A stretch of DNA of 64,000 nt from Breviolum minutum Mf 1.05b.01. Its lineage: Eukaryota > Sar > Dinophyceae > Suessiales > Symbiodiniaceae. Positions 1 through 11,205 of this stretch are shown in pieces. The notes beneath the pieces were generated by a model that saw only the letters and a program-made list of their open reading frames with translations, was not told the DNA's origin and did no database searches. How positions within the stretch are numbered: position 1 is the stretch's first letter; each line of letters begins with the position of its first letter. The DNA lies in NCBI GenBank assembly GCA_000507305.1, contig DF239120.1, forward strand, positions 62,001 to 126,000. Reading direction: 5' to 3'. Position numbers and translations under genes: made by a program.

Positions 1-1230
1 AAGCAATGTAAGAATGTAAGCCCGTGGGTTCAGAGAAGGTGCATTCTTTTGGGAGTTATATCCAAAGTTCACATTGAATGGATTTCCTTGTCGTAATTGC
101 TGGTGGCTTAGAAATCCGGCCAGCCACTTAGATACGTAGTTTAACCCTTTGTTAACAAGGGGCTTTGGACATCCCAAGTGTTGCAGGATTTCATCATCAG
201 TAGAGCTTTCCATTGTCTCATCCTGGCCATGACAAGATGCTTCTGGGAATTCTTTGTCTCTACCATTCGATCAACTTCATCCAGTTGAAAGGTAAAATCA
301 TGATAATATGATAAGTTAATTGATATGTGATATATATATATACATATATATTTACAATGAGTATATATTTATATGTATATATATATGTTTATCATGTGCA
401 TATATATATATACATCGTATAAAAACACATGTTTTTTGGTCGTATTTCTCAAATCTATGTTCAAATCCACTGAAAGTTAACCAGATAGTTTAGTAGCGTC
501 CCAAACCGCAGCTAATTCACTCCAAGCGACGGTGGACGGTGCGCTCGTAGGCTTCGGTCGCTTGCTACTTTTTGCTCACGCTGGCTGGTGGCCTTCGGGT
601 CTATGCCCCCTTGGTACAAGAACTATCGATGTTTTTTTTTCCCCCACGGATTTCTCCATTTCTTTTAAAGTATAGACAGTCATTGGACCACAAATATGTA
701 CACATATATAAATGATTACATGTACATATGGATGTATATTGTAAACATGTTTATCATGTTTCTGGTACTATTGATTTGGTGCAATTTGGTTCAATGCCTC
801 GTATACAGGACACAACTATGATTTTTCTGAATCAGGTCATAGAAAAACGATCCTTTCTAAAGGGAACCGTATGGTGATGATGTGAATGAGGTCACTGAAG
901 GAGATATCTCGAAGCACTTTTTTGTTGGGAAGATGCAAATTTGAATGCTTAAAACGATTCTGTTGAGAAGTCAAGTACATGGGAGGAAAACATGGTTTTG
1001 CTATATTTTGATTCCACTGATTGTGCTTTTAGAATATGGTTGTGGAAAGACTATTTCAGGTTCGAGGCCGAAACTCAGAAGACAATTTGATAGTGATACA
1101 GTTGATGCTTCAGAAATCCCAAACAACCAACCACCGTTTTGGATGTGTATAAAACCTCGCAAAAATAATGGGATGTGACAAACTGCCAACCTCCCTCAAC
1201 TGGTGAGTTTTTCGTTTACCCGGATTTTCT
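1..1230. other. AT-rich intron/intergenic DNA with weak exon candidates
   Basis: No gene is firmly supported here. Positions 109-207 are a diverged copy of the GATGGAAGAAATCC inverted-repeat element. Positions 330-420 are AT microsatellite. Positions 205-287 are open on both strands and end at a possible GTAAAA donor, and 512-690 holds an unbroken + frame of about 60 codons in a locally GC-richer patch (530-610); either could be an exon but neither has a clear acceptor. Positions 1125-1225 are the tail of an inverted-repeat element. Confidence 0.4.
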
Positions 1231-1259
1231 GGTTGGAACCATCAGATAGCCTTTCCCAG

Positions 1260-1348
1260 ACTGAGGCCGATAGCTTGTTTATGGGCCTTGATTTCATTCC
1301 ACCTGGAGGACAGCCATCCCAACGTTGGGAAGTTCAAGGGCCTGCCAT
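1260..1348 (+). CDS. exon candidate, unknown protein
   Basis: A pyrimidine-rich acceptor (CTTTCCCAG) opens into a frame that begins TEADSLFMGLDF and continues PPGGQPSQRWEVQ. The 3' border is unclear because no good GT donor follows at once. First codon positions are G-rich, unlike the surrounding intron DNA. Function is unknown. Confidence 0.35.
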
Positions 1349-1637
1349 CCCGGGTGCTTCCCGTGGTTGCAAGTGGTTGGTGGTTTTGTACTCTACAATG
1401 TACATCTATATGTTCCAGGGAACCGCGATGGGGGCGTTATATATATATATATATGTATGTATGTCTGTATGCAAAATATGTAAGTTATATGTTAAGCACC
1501 TGAAGAATTAAGTGACCTGCACCAAAAAATCAACTCGGTTGAAAGTTTTCACCTTTGTTGCTGCTACCAAAACAAACAGGACAGGTCAGGGGACAGCGGT
1601 GCCCCCCATGGCACCAGTTTTGTTGTTTGCCTTCCAG

Positions 1638-1693
1638 GAGAAGCTTCAGAGCCACACCACATCAGCTGTATTGCCGAAGCAGATGACATGTTT
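1638..1693 (+). CDS. exon, unknown protein
   Basis: Acceptor GCCTTCCAG and donor GTGGGA bound an 18-codon frame (EASEPHHISCIAEADDMF), entered after two bases and ending in phase 0. A second frame is also open here, but this one has acidic, gene-like composition. Its phase-0 end joins without a frame break to the exon at 3000 if the second AG of that acceptor is used, so both probably belong to one gene. Confidence 0.45.
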
Positions 1694-2999
1694 GTGGGAA
1701 GCTTAATGAGGTTTTCAAGCAGGGAAATTCACACAAAAAGCATATTTATTGAGAATTATCAATTTCAATATTGCCTGTTTCCTTATTACTAATACTTACA
1801 CAAGATGATCATTCAGGCAACAAATGAATACTGAAATAAATCTACGTTTTCGTCAAAAAGCCTTATAATGGCTTTCAATGTGTCGCTGGGATTCCTTGGG
1901 AGCTAATATCAAATCTGGGCCCAGTTGATGCTTTTGTTTGGTTTTATACGAAGATATGTGCTGTGCCATGCTGTGTCCATAAAACAAGAACCCGTGGCAT
2001 TTACGTGATTTGATGATCATGATACTATATTCAACCTGTGAATTTGAGATTTGGCACCTTGTCGAAGTATTTTCTCAGAAAACATGTAATGTGGTTCGCT
2101 GTCTTGAGTTTGAGATTCATCGTTGGAATTTTGAAGAAAAATAGCACTTTTGAGATCCTCCATGTATGGTTTCCTTATAAGTTGTGGCAAATATGTAAGT
2201 ATATATAGTATACACAATCACACATAATCTATAGATCTATATATATATATATATTTATATGATATGTATATTCAGCGAGATAGAGAGAGAGAGAGAGAAG
2301 AACATAACATGTGTTTCCGGAAATGATGGAGAACCACACTGCTTGCATTCTCATGCAAGCAACGCATGTTTATTTTGTTTATTTGGCACTATACATTTTG
2401 CTATACTATTTGATACCCGTAACAAAGATATGCAAGCTATTCTTTGTCAATGCTTCGAGCGGATGTACATAGGACAGCAGGGACCACCATTGAATAAATT
2501 GGCTTCAGGTGACATGAAACTTGCTTAGCTGTGTGGGAAGCGCACCTGATGATAGAGATGGTGTACATGTGCATAAGATTATATATGAACATATGTAGGA
2601 AATTGATAGTACAGTGATGTCGACAGTGTCAGTGTCTAGGTTTTCTTTTCGAAAGCTCCCCTAACATCATGCATTCAGCATTGGTCAGCTGCACCTGTCA
2701 GAGTCTTGCATCATCTTCAGTTTTCCATTTAAGATGTTTAGTATGACTTCAAAGGAATCAACCAATGCTTTTCAGTCGCGAATGTGTTTTGGAGAGCCAT
2801 GATTTTGTTGCTCGATGCAGGTTTTTGGATGCGTTATTAAAGCCCTCCCAGAAGTTATTCATAAATAACATAATGGCAAGTGAGTTTTGGTATGTTTGGC
2901 TTGAATGTTGAACCTTCAACACAATGACTCAAAGACTCAGTGCCCCGGTGTCCTGGGGGGGTGGCCGTTTTGTGTCCTGTTTTTTTTGCGTTTGCAGAG

Positions 3000-3110
3000 G
3001 CAACCACTAAAGAGCGCTTGGCACAAGGGGATACCATCGTGATGCATGCGGAACGCAGTACTGATGGAGATGATCCAGTGGCACGTTCCTTGGTCGAAAG
3101 GATGTTCAGC
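3000..3110 (+). CDS. exon, unknown protein
   Basis: Thirty-seven codons from ATTKERLAQGDTIVMH to RSLVERMFS. The upstream tract TTTTTTTTGCGTTTGCAGAG is a strong acceptor and the donor is GTATGT. The reading frame joins the exon at 1638 only if splicing uses the second AG of CAGAG. Composition (GCA, GAG, GAT, GTG codons) is clearly coding. No family was recognised. Confidence 0.6.
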
Positions 3111-3144
3111 GTATGTTCGAGGAAATATTTCTTGTGTCAGAGTC

Positions 3145-3446
3145 TTAGTTCACACTTTGTTCAACGTGGCAGCTTTTATTCAAAGATATCTCATGAGATT
3201 CCAAATTCTTAGAAAAGTGGTGTGTGATGATGACAGCCATTGCGTTGAATTTAGATAGACGGATAGATTTGCTAAGCACATAAAAAACGCGACCTGGCCA
3301 GAAGGATGCGGCCAGCGGAACAAGAAAACCAGAAAACGAGAAAACCAGAAAACCGAGAAAACCGAGAAAACCAGAAAACGAGAAAACCAGAAAACCACAA
3401 AACAGGAACACTTTTGGCCGTTTTCGCGTTTTCGCGTTGTTCCCAC
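3145..3446. repeat. AAACC(A/G)GAAAA low-complexity tract
   Basis: Positions 3326-3400 are a purine-rich run of short, imperfect ACCAGAAAACGAGAAA repeats. On the - strand it makes spurious Phe/Ser-rich frames in three registers. I treat those frames as products of the repeat, not as genes. Confidence 0.6.
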
Positions 3447-3622
3447 CTCCGCGCGTAGTTGATTGCTAGCTTGATTGACTGTAGGTTTTGTTGATTTGGA
3501 GGTACATGATTCCTTTTCATGGATTTATATCAGATACGCAGCCTTTTTGTTGACATCTTGAGTCATTCTGGAGTCACCAGTACCGTAAGAAATCATGCGC
3601 GTTACCCTCAACAACATGATAA

Positions 3623-3724
3623 CTAGGTGGTGGTTTGATTTGTTTTTTTTAATTTCATCCCTATTTGGGGAAGATTCCCATGTTTGACTCATATTTTTCA
3701 AAGGGGGTTGAAACCACCAACGAG
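3623..3724 (+). mobile_element. CTAG-TIR miniature element, copy 1
   Basis: The left end is CTAGGTGGTGGTTTGA and the right end is TTGAAACCACCAACGAG, so the termini are inverted repeats. The core TTTCATCCCTATTTGGGGAA matches copies at 15687, 22137, 40381, 44465 and 49022. No coding capacity. The 4-bp flanks do not match at this copy. Confidence 0.7.
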
Positions 3725-3903
3725 TTTAAAACGTTCTGCATTCCTGTGTGTCTCACTATTTGGATCCCTGAGACCTTATTCGATATCCAATTTAATTCCT
3801 GTCCTGATTTTTTGGATGTCCGGGGATGTCCCGATGTCCTTGAAGACGTCATGTGACAAGGTGCATCGAATAAATAGCTTTGGGCACTTAAATATCTCAA
3901 ACA

Positions 3904-4010
3904 ACTGTCGATGGAAGAAATTCTGCACAAGTTTTTTTCCCACTATTTACATCTATTTAAAGGGTTTTATACATCCCATGTGGTTGTTTGGGATTTCTTC
4001 CATCAACAGA
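3904..4010 (+). mobile_element. GATGGAAGAAATCC inverted-repeat element
   Basis: It starts ACTGTCGATGGAAGAAATTC and ends GGATTTCTTCCATCAACAGA, inverted copies of each other. Internal blocks (CCCACTATTTACA, TTTATACATCCCA) recur in copies at 19892, 27834, 35858, 37434 and 45664. Confidence 0.65.
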
Positions 4011-4093
4011 AGTACATATTCTCAAAAATCAATATTGCTGTTCCTCTCCCTTCCACAATCTTTCCTATGCTATACCATTTTCTACTTCCATAG

Positions 4094-4233
4094 GGTTTTT
4101 CTACGTTGGAACAACAAGGAAAGACTCTACTGTAGCGACTCCAGCTGTGAGAGGGTTTTCCACCGTTTGGCAGTTCTTTGCGACCAGGTTATCAGACACT
4201 TTTGCAGCAACATTTCGACAAGCAAAATGTTGA
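4094..4233 (+). CDS. exon candidate, frame unresolved
   Basis: After the acceptor TACTTCCATAG two + frames stay open. One reads VGTTRKDSTVATPAVRGF and ends at TGA (4228-4230). The other reads NNKERLYCSDSSCERVFHRL and stays open past 4270. Both look protein-like and I cannot choose between them. Confidence 0.35.
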
Positions 4234-4630
4234 GGTCAGGTTCCGGTGGTCCAGGGTCTATCATAGGCTACCAGAAGGGCTGAAGAGGTTGTCATCATAT
4301 CTTATTGCACGGTAATTTTAGTATCTAAACAGGGGTATTTCTTCCCCGGATTTACTCCGATGCTACACCCAGAAATAGGCTGAAAATCAGTTCAACTACG
4401 ACAAGTAGGCAATGTATGGCTATATCTCTGAGTTACAGGGCACTCCCTTAATACCCAAACCGTTTGCTATGGTTTTTCCTACAAATGAATCATTTCCAAG
4501 AAATGTTTTGGGGGCACTGAACATTTTCACACAAACACCTATAGACTATAGATACATTGTGTTGGAGGATTGACCTTTTTAAAGACCGATGTGTTTTTTT
4601 GTTACGAATCGTCCCAAAGATGTGTTGCAG

Positions 4631-4695
4631 GCCTTGATGGTGTTGTCCTTCGTGGAAAACGACCTGTCGCTTTGAGGAATGATCGAAAGGTGCTG
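4631..4695 (+). CDS. exon, unknown protein
   Basis: Acceptor GATGTGTTGCAG and donor GTGAAG bound LDGVVLRGKRPVALRNDRK plus two codons, entered after two bases and ending in phase 0. The frame meets TGA just past the proposed donor, as expected for intron. Function unknown. Confidence 0.45.
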
Positions 4696-5029
4696 GTGAA
4701 GCTGTTTTGAAACCCAAGGCGATGGATGCAACAAGGTGACTGAAAGCTTTAGTAAGTGTCTTTGTGAAGGTAAATGTCCTTTTGTTAAAATGGTTTCAGA
4801 GGATACAAAAACAATGATTTGTTCTGTTTATTTGCCGGGCTTGTTAAGTAAGATGTCAATGCCAAATTACACAGGAAACATGGAACAAGGTAGACGATCG
4901 CAACGTGTCGTTTGAAAACCCAGGTCATGGTATCACCTGGTCTCACGTCATGGTTCTCAGATGAGCTATGCCAAGAATCATCCGGTGCCCGTTCTCAGTG
5001 GGTCATGGATGTGGATCTTCAGAGTCTGA

Positions 5030-5115
5030 AGGATCAATCTCATAGGATCCATGTATTGTATGGAAAATCCCTATGGTAAATGTAGGTAAATATCAACCAT
5101 ACAGGGATTTTTTTG
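5030..5115. mobile_element. ATAGGATCC / GTAGGTAAAT inverted-repeat element
   Basis: Contains CATAGGATCCATGTATTGTA and ATGGTAAATGTAGGTAAATA, the hallmarks of a family that recurs at 9726, 14041, 24217, 25925 and 29583. The element is decayed and its borders are approximate. Confidence 0.45.
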
Positions 5116-5645
5116 GGTATCAATGAAACTCCACCAAGTTTTTTTTGGAGGATTTTTGGAGATCTCATGAATCCAGAAGAACAAGCCAATCCCTTGGGTG
5201 CAAGGCAGTTCATGAGCAAAAAAACAGGAGCTCAATCTAAGATTTCAAGAGTCTAACGTCTAACAGTGATTCCGCAAGATATATGTCAATTTGACTTTGA
5301 AACCCGGCCACCAATGATTACCCACTTTGTGCGGGGCTTAGAGGACAATACCATCCTGTAGAAGACATTTGGAGAAAGGAAGAAACTCACTTCGGCACAC
5401 CGGTATATGATGACCCCCTTCTAATTCGAATTTACTGTGCAAACGTTTAATGCCTGATCAATCAATGGTTGGTTTGACACCATTATTTTGGGTGGGTACT
5501 CGTACTTGTATTCTCCAACTGCTTATCTTCTTCCAAGAAGGTTGCCTTCTGTATAAGAATTAGACCCCCCAAGTTTTGGCAAACAAGTACAGGAATCATT
5601 GTCTCAGTTGCTGAGTTGACCCTTCAATGCACTTGCCACTTGCAG

Positions 5646-5739
5646 GTACCTTTCGTTGAAGAGGACATTTCAGCAGGTCGCAGTCCACCTTCCGTGGCAA
5701 AGGTCACTGTCGATGGTGCGCCCTTGTCGGTGAACCTTG
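5646..5739 (+). CDS. exon, unknown protein
   Basis: Acceptor CTTGCCACTTGCAG opens a phase-0 frame VPFVEEDISAGRSPPSVAK continuing VTVDGAPLSVNL, with a GTGATG donor in phase 1. Codon composition is clearly coding. The intron that follows contains an inverted repeat around CCATGGGATTGG/CCAGTCCCATGG (5800-5893). Confidence 0.55.
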
Positions 5740-5952
5740 GTGATGAATCATATTGGTCCGGCAGATATCTGTCGAATCAAATTGATAATATGGACCCATA
5801 TTATCCATGGGATTGGTAGATTTACCTACATTTTGCAGTTGATTCTTATGGTTTTCATCTAGGGATTCATTTACAACCAACCAGTCCCATGGATGCTATG
5901 GGGATCTATGGGGGGAGATTCTCCTTTTGGTAACATGTGTTTTTTCCCCAAG

Positions 5953-6055
5953 AGTGGCTGGGAAGATGATGTTCCTCCCTTTTTCCACGGGTGGCATCAT
6001 ACGGACTCGTGGAAATTTCGCTGGGATTCAACTGGATTTCGGAACTACCACACCG
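5953..6055 (+). CDS. exon, unknown protein, two candidate frames
   Basis: Acceptor TTTTTTCCCCAAG and a consensus-like donor GTGAGA bound 103 nt. Frame 0 reads SGWEDDVPPFFHGWHHTD then SWKFRWDSTGFRNYHT. Another frame, reading VAGKMMFLPFSTGGI, is also open throughout. Exon status is more secure than the frame. Confidence 0.5.
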
Positions 6056-6748
6056 GTGAGAACAACGTGGGGTGAATGAGGACTTTGTGAAGTAAAAACG
6101 ACCGCAAAGTGCAGAAAGTTTTTAATTTGTTGTATTTAGCAGATAAAATAAGCAACATATGAATATATGACAGATTGATTGGGACTACCCTCTTCCGAAA
6201 TTAAGATAAGATAACTGTTTGAAAAACAAAGGTCTGGAAGATGCTCTGACTGTTGGCCAGGTTGGGGTATAGACACAGCCGGATTTGTCATTTGTGCGCA
6301 TGAGTGAGTTGGTAGTTGACGCTAATATTGTTAATGTTTGCTGTCTATCAGGATCAATATGGATGAACAATATTTTTTATGGTGAGGATGTCATTATGCA
6401 TGGCGCCATGAATAGATACTGATAATCCGTTTGAATGGTGATGATGCAAGAACATCAGGACGGGCACCATATGCTTCGACACCGATTTCCCATTCCTCAC
6501 ACGATCTTTGAGCTCTGGAGATTTGCTCTTAGAGAGCAGCGCGACATGGAGCAACATTGGTTTCTCGGCCATTTGGAACAGCAGGAAAGGCACCCCAAAA
6601 CGAGTGGTGAACACAAATGTTTTTAGCTGGCAGTTCATAGTGGGCTTCCCTCCAGAAACTGGGGGAACATCAATGGATTATTCGGGTTCTGGTGATAGGG
6701 AGCTGGGCCCCTTCCAGAGTTGATATCTGAAAATCACTGGAAAGGGAT

Positions 6749-6869
6749 CCTGAAACGAACATTTTCGCACCTGAAATCCTGAATGGTTGGAAGACTATAT
6801 ACGTTTTTCTTTTTTTAGGGGGTCGGCCTATCTTTTTAGGGGCTTTTGCTGTTAGTTTCAGGGAGGGTA
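6749..6869. mobile_element. CCCTCCCTGAAACTAAC-type inverted-repeat element
   Basis: The right end GTTAGTTTCAGGGAGGGTA matches elements at 8990, 42030, 46907 and 63480. The left end (GGATCCTGAAACGAACATTT) is diverged. No coding capacity. Confidence 0.5.
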
Positions 6870-7490
6870 TTTCTTATTTAATGTAAGTTGTAGTAAGATC
6901 CTACCTTCTGGTTTTCGCAATAGGAATCACCCCGGAATTCAATAGGAAGTAGAAATCAACATTCTTGGAACCCATTTTCCAGCCATAAGTTAGTGAAAAG
7001 TAGGTCCAAATCTATCATAAAACATTGAATAGCTTCAAAGGCAAAAGTAAGATGTTTGTTTTCCATTGTTTTCCCTAAACAGTTTGAGTTTTTGTATTGT
7101 TTAGTTTTATCATATTCAACATATTCGTCCTTGAAACCCCTATGGACAGACCAGCATCACATATCCTTTCAGTGACCAACCAGCTTGAGGTCACCAACAT
7201 TTAAGAGGCCATCAGCATCTCGTCGAATTCCAAGGGGTATTGGAGCGTCAAAACGTTGGACTGAATGGATGTGTTTACATTTCCGGTATGAAACATGTAT
7301 AGTACAGTAGATTAACCTAGGTAAATGTATCATACATGGAACCTATGGGTTTTCTTCCAAATGTTTTTTCTACGTTCTTTGATTTGTGCGACTGTTGGAT
7401 GTTTTTTGATTTTTCAAGAGGTTTATATTCAGGTAGTTGTGTTGTTGCATGAGACGTTGCAGCACGTGAAATAATGATACGTGACATCAC

Positions 7491-7579
7491 CTGAGAGAGG
7501 GTTTTGAACGTTGACACAGTGGAAGATTGTGACAATATCGAGGTATGCTGCGGTGGAGAATGGGCAGACGCTGGTGAGC
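7491..7579 (-). CDS. antisense exon candidate, Ser/Pro-rich
   Basis: On the - strand an AAAAAAG acceptor and CTCAG|GTGATG donor bound a frame reading SPASAHSPPQHTSILSQSS. The + strand has a competing short frame ending at GAG|GTATGC (7539). All well-supported exons nearby are on +, so confidence is low. Confidence 0.22.
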
Positions 7580-8301
7580 CTTTTTTCGCATGGAAAGTTA
7601 GAAGACTCTGGGTCAAGTAGCTATATACTCTAGTTGGTGGTTTCAAAGTAACGTCTTCGAGCATGAAATCTACTCGAAATCTTCATTACTTGACCCAAAA
7701 GACAGTTCCTGAATTGACATGTCTGTCCTTTTTTGCTTCGACAAATTAAGTTAAACATCATGTTTCATCCCCACATATATTGTTTGCACTCCTTATCTTC
7801 GATGTTTGACCGTTTTTTTCTGCTTTGAGTCATAAGGAAATGCACCTTGGATGGCTATACCGGAGCTATCAATCCTTATGGGTCTCTCGGATGGCAGCTT
7901 TGTCACATGTCTTTTTTTGAAAGATCCAAGCTACAGTTATGACGACACTTGGTCAAGAAAAGATGGGGTATGATGGTATAAAGGTATATGAGTGGTATGT
8001 ATATACGTATATATATATATATGATATATGTTTCATATACAGTAACCCCCGTGTGATTAGCAGAGAACTATTAGAGTGGACCTGAAGCGAATGTTTATAT
8101 ACTGTACATAATCATACAGCGAGTAAATCATTCATTCAAAGATTTCAGCCGATATCATCATGAAGTTCATGGCATCATGAACTGCACTCTCATTTTTGAG
8201 TTTACACATGTCTGAAGGTGGCAGTCGCAGTTTTGTTTTTTAGAATCATGACATGACCTTTCTCGGTGGGTAAATGTTCCACATAAGTTTTTTTTTCTGA
8301 G

Positions 8302-8432
8302 GTCCATTGTCTTTCAAGCTCCGCAGACGACGGGCGTGGTATCTTTTGAACTCCCGCGTGTCCCCAAGTTGACAACCTTTCCATTGTACCTCGGTCCTAT
8401 CCAAGAGGCTCCAATTTTTGGTCATCCAACGG
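8302..8432 (+). CDS. exon, unknown protein
   Basis: A long T-run ending CTGAG serves as acceptor. The frame reads SIVFQAPQTTGVVSFELP then RVPKLTTFPLYLGPIQEAP and ends at a GTGTTA donor in phase 1. Third positions are richer in G/C than the flanks. Two - strand frames overlap but lack matching splice sites. No family recognised. Confidence 0.55.
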
Positions 8433-8509
8433 GTGTTAAGAAAAAACATGAGAATCTGGCCCCAAAATAACGAAGCATTTTGGGGTCAAGGTGATTTTTT
8501 GTTGGAATT

Positions 8510-8716
8510 GTGAGAAGATGTTCATCCAAAAAGGCATGTTCAATGCAAAGAGACCTCAGGGACCCCAAGATCTATGATATCCATGTTGAAAGCCCAATGC
8601 TCTTCACCATTCTTGATCCATATGTACCTGTGAAACATTGTGAAACAAGTATTTGGCATACCATGAACGGTCCTCAGAATATGCTTAACATCTTGAGTAT
8701 TCTTGGTCTCTACTAG
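8510..8716 (+). CDS. possible terminal exon, unknown protein
   Basis: After TTGGAATTGTGAG a frame runs to TAG (8714-8716) and contains RDLRDPKIYDIHVESPML. There is no donor before the stop, so it would be a 3' exon. Support rests on composition only. Confidence 0.28.
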   Translation: MRRCSSKKACSMQRDLRDPKIYDIHVESPMLFTILDPYVPVKHCETSIWHTMNGPQNMLNILSILGLY

Positions 8717-8854
8717 GAACGGACTCCTGTGAATTAACGATTCATTTCTTCAAACAAACTTTTTTTTTGGTTTTTTACATGTTGCACACATTGCTTTCCA
8801 GTACATCACAGGTCATCAACTATCATTTGATCTTAACAGCCTGCTGTTGCTGAG

Positions 8855-8958
8855 GCTTTACTTGGGTTTCGAAGTGATTGTAGGCGAGGGGGGCGATTTT
8901 GGCACCTCAAAGGTGATTCGGTTGGAAGATGACTCGATTCATGTCCTTTTTGAACGGG
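8855..8958 (+). CDS. exon, unknown protein
   Basis: Acceptor CTGCTGTTGCTGAG and donor GTGAGC bound LYLGFEVIVGEGGDFGT then SKVIRLEDDSIHVLFER, entered after one base and ending in phase 1. The beta-rich, Gly/Asp-rich text could be a small barrel such as an SH3/Tudor-like fold, which is a guess. The intron just downstream carries a CCCTCCCTGAAAC-type element end. Confidence 0.6.
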
Positions 8959-8960
8959 GT

Positions 8961-9021
8961 GAGCCGAAACGGCCTATATTTTTAGAGACTAGAAATTGCT
9001 GGTTCGTTTCAGGGAGGGTAC
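8961..9021. mobile_element. partial CCCTCCCTGAAACTAAC-type element
   Basis: Only the right end GTTTCAGGGAGGGTA and a diverged left arm (CGAAACGGCCTATATTTTTA) are visible, immediately after the exon donor at 8959. Confidence 0.4.
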
Positions 9022-9449
9022 CTGGATAATTTTCAGCATGGGCAAAGTGTCAAAAAGACAAACAGGAGAACATAAACCCAAGACATTTCTCTACGTTGAG
9101 TGCATTTAATGTATTCACTACATAAAAGCCTGCACCAATTGAATAAGGTAAGGTTGAAAATCGCATGCATTATGTGCGAAGAGTTTTGAAACGAATCTCA
9201 GGTGATTTTTTTGAGAGTTCTGAAGCATTAGCAGTATTTGAATGGCCACATGCATGTCGTGGATTTCACTGAGGTCACTGTTGAGCCGTATGATCGACCT
9301 CAAGACTTCAGGTTAGCAGCTGAAACATGAATAAAAATAGCGGACAATGGATCCTTTTGACTGTTTGGGGGAACCCCATTTCATCCAATGTTTTCTTCTG
9401 GCACATGAACGGCCCCACAGTGTCTTAGCTTGACCGCTTGACCTGGTAG

Positions 9450-9537
9450 GTTTCGCTGCCCTCATTTGGATCTTATTGGCGGCCTCGCCACAGTTGAGCA
9501 TCAGATGGTTGCTTGGAAGTCTAAAGGACAATTTGGG
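9450..9537 (+). CDS. exon, frame unresolved
   Basis: Bounded by CCTGGTAG acceptor and GTGAAG donor. Frame 1 reads FRCPHLDLIGGLATVEHQMV. Frame 2 reads FAALIWILLAASPQLSIRWL, a possible membrane segment, and matches the phase left by the exon at 8855. A 122-codon - strand frame overlaps. Confidence 0.42.
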
Positions 9538-9725
9538 GTGAAGCAACATAGTGACATAGTGCTTGAATGCTTTGGATAATTGTAGGAGTCTTATGCGAGG
9601 GATAGTAAGTGTAATAAATGTCAATATTGTCGCATCATGCACAATGTTCTGAATGTATATAGAAAGCAAAGGGAAAAACAAATGCTGATCGAGGTTGCAA
9701 TTTCAAATGAGCTACATCTCTTTGC

Positions 9726-9818
9726 CCATAGGATCCGTGTATGGTATATTTACCTATACATTTAATATGAACATCAACCAATTGTGGGTAAATAACCCAT
9801 AACTGGATCCTATGGGTT
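9726..9818. mobile_element. CCCATAGGATCC inverted-repeat element
   Basis: Left CCCATAGGATCCGTG and right GGATCCTATGGG are inverted copies. The interior contains GTATGGTATATTTACCTA. It is the cleanest member of this family in the window. Confidence 0.65.
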
Positions 9819-10349
9819 GAGTTCATTATTCATTGGCACTCTTCACTTTGCAGACATTTCGAACTTGGATCCATGAGCCGAGAAAAACGACGCGGCGTTT
9901 GATGAAGTGCCCTGCTCCCATCGCAGAAAATGGACCTGTCGGTTGATGTTCAAACAATCATGTGGTAGACCAAATTCAAACGATGGGGCACTTTTCGTTG
10001 CGCAAGCGTGATTTTTGACGTGAATCCTTGTCAGTGTGTTTGGATATATAGGTTCACCCTGTTTTTTGTTGCACGCAGTTCTGGAAAAAAAGGCAAGCAT
10101 GTGCCAATCATCCCTTGTCCTTTGATTGAAATCGCGACGTTTGATGATTAAAGTCGAACGCCTTGCTTATAAGTTAATATTCCAGATACAAACAAACATT
10201 GCATGGGGCCGTAAAGGATGCGCTATCGAACATCATGGTTAAAGGAACCACCTCGTGGTTTTTCAATTTAGCTTTCCTCAGATGTTTTTCAATCAATCAT
10301 TGTTGAATGTACCAGCTCACGCTGCTGTGATATCATGTTGCTTGTGCAG

Positions 10350-10474
10350 CAAACTGTGCTGTTGCTATGATGATGTCCATGCCCCAACCCATCCCCTCCT
10401 ACTCATGTGGGCCTCTCTCAAAAATTCATCGACCGAAAAAACCGGCGTCATTAAATCACCCATCTGATACAAAT
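10350..10474 (+). CDS. exon, unknown protein
   Basis: Acceptor TTGCTTGTGCAG and donor GTATGG. The longest frame reads NCAVAMMMSMPQPIPSYSC then GPLSKIHRPKKPASLNHPSD, entered after two bases. A second + frame (KLCCCYDDVHAPTHPLLLMW) and a - strand frame are also open. Exon status is moderate, frame uncertain. Confidence 0.42.
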
Positions 10475-10591
10475 GTATGGTGATTTTGGTGGGATTCTCC
10501 CGAAAAAAACTGGTGCATTGTTTAGGTTTGGTAATAATTAATATGACCCCCGCAACTGTGCCCAGGTTGGGTCGATGCCATTTGCTCCCAC

Positions 10592-10672
10592 CAGGTAGGC
10601 TGACCGAGAGCGCTGAACAGCTAACCACTGCCTGAGTTCAACGGCAGATTGGTGGATGTGTTCCACGTTTTC
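10592..10672 (-). CDS. antisense exon candidate
   Basis: On the - strand GTGTGTCCAG acceptor and GTGGGA donor bound exactly 27 codons (ENVEHIHQSAVELRQWLA then VQRSRSAYL) with both borders in phase 0. The + strand of the same DNA also reads a plausible FNGRLVDVFHVFLDTHFG, so strand is unresolved. Confidence 0.3.
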
Positions 10673-11150
10673 CTGGACACACATTTTGGAGCCAACATGA
10701 ACCCAAAAGAACATCGGGTGGAACAGATTCATGGGTCCATGTGAAAGGTGGAATCATATTCTTGGTAAAATAAAGAGATTATATATTAAAACAGCAAAAT
10801 GCCAATTAATGCAAAGTATACAGTTCAAAACATAAGCATGACAAGATGTCTCAAGCTCAGGTGAATCAACCCAAGTCCTGACTGAAATGAGACTGGGCCG
10901 ATTTGTTTGAAATCGGAAATTCCAGTAAGCCAAAAAAGAAAATGAGCGACGTTGCAAAAAGCTTGGTGATAGAAGGTTGTTTTGCCTGATCATGGTTGTT
11001 TCACGGTGGATTGTTTCAACATGATTAATCAACTTGATCATGGTTCTTCAACATGGATCTTGGCTTCCTCATGGTGGTTTCATTCTTTTTTTGGTTGATT
11101 GATCATTGATTAAGATAGTGTCTTTATAACTTGAATACATTGGGTTGCAG

Positions 11151-11205
11151 GATTTTGAGGGATTTTGAGAGGAACGATGACAGGGATTCTTACGATCATC
11201 AACCG
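11151..11205 (+). CDS. short exon, unknown protein
   Basis: Acceptor ATTGGGTTGCAG and donor GTGTAC bound ILRDFERNDDRDSYDHQP, entered after one base and ending in phase 0. Very hydrophilic. The other two frames stop at once. Confidence 0.5.

Larger units (their letters stand above)
6056..8301. other. no firm exon; inverted-repeat element and weak candidates
   Basis: Positions 6430-6620 are open on both strands without good splice sites. Positions 6749-6869 are a copy of the GTTTCAGGGAGGGTA element. Positions 7000-7300 show nothing recognisable. A - strand candidate exon at 7491-7579 is listed separately. Positions 8000-8040 are AT microsatellite. Confidence 0.4.

Noticed and set aside
3145..3520. 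Three overlapping Phe/Ser/Gly-rich - strand frames
   Set aside because: Produced by the AAACCAGAAAA low-complexity tract; no splice or start support.
3684..4283. 199-codon + strand open frame
   Set aside because: It is built from a CTAG-TIR element plus a GATGGAAGAAATCC element. Only the last part (after 4093) may be coding.
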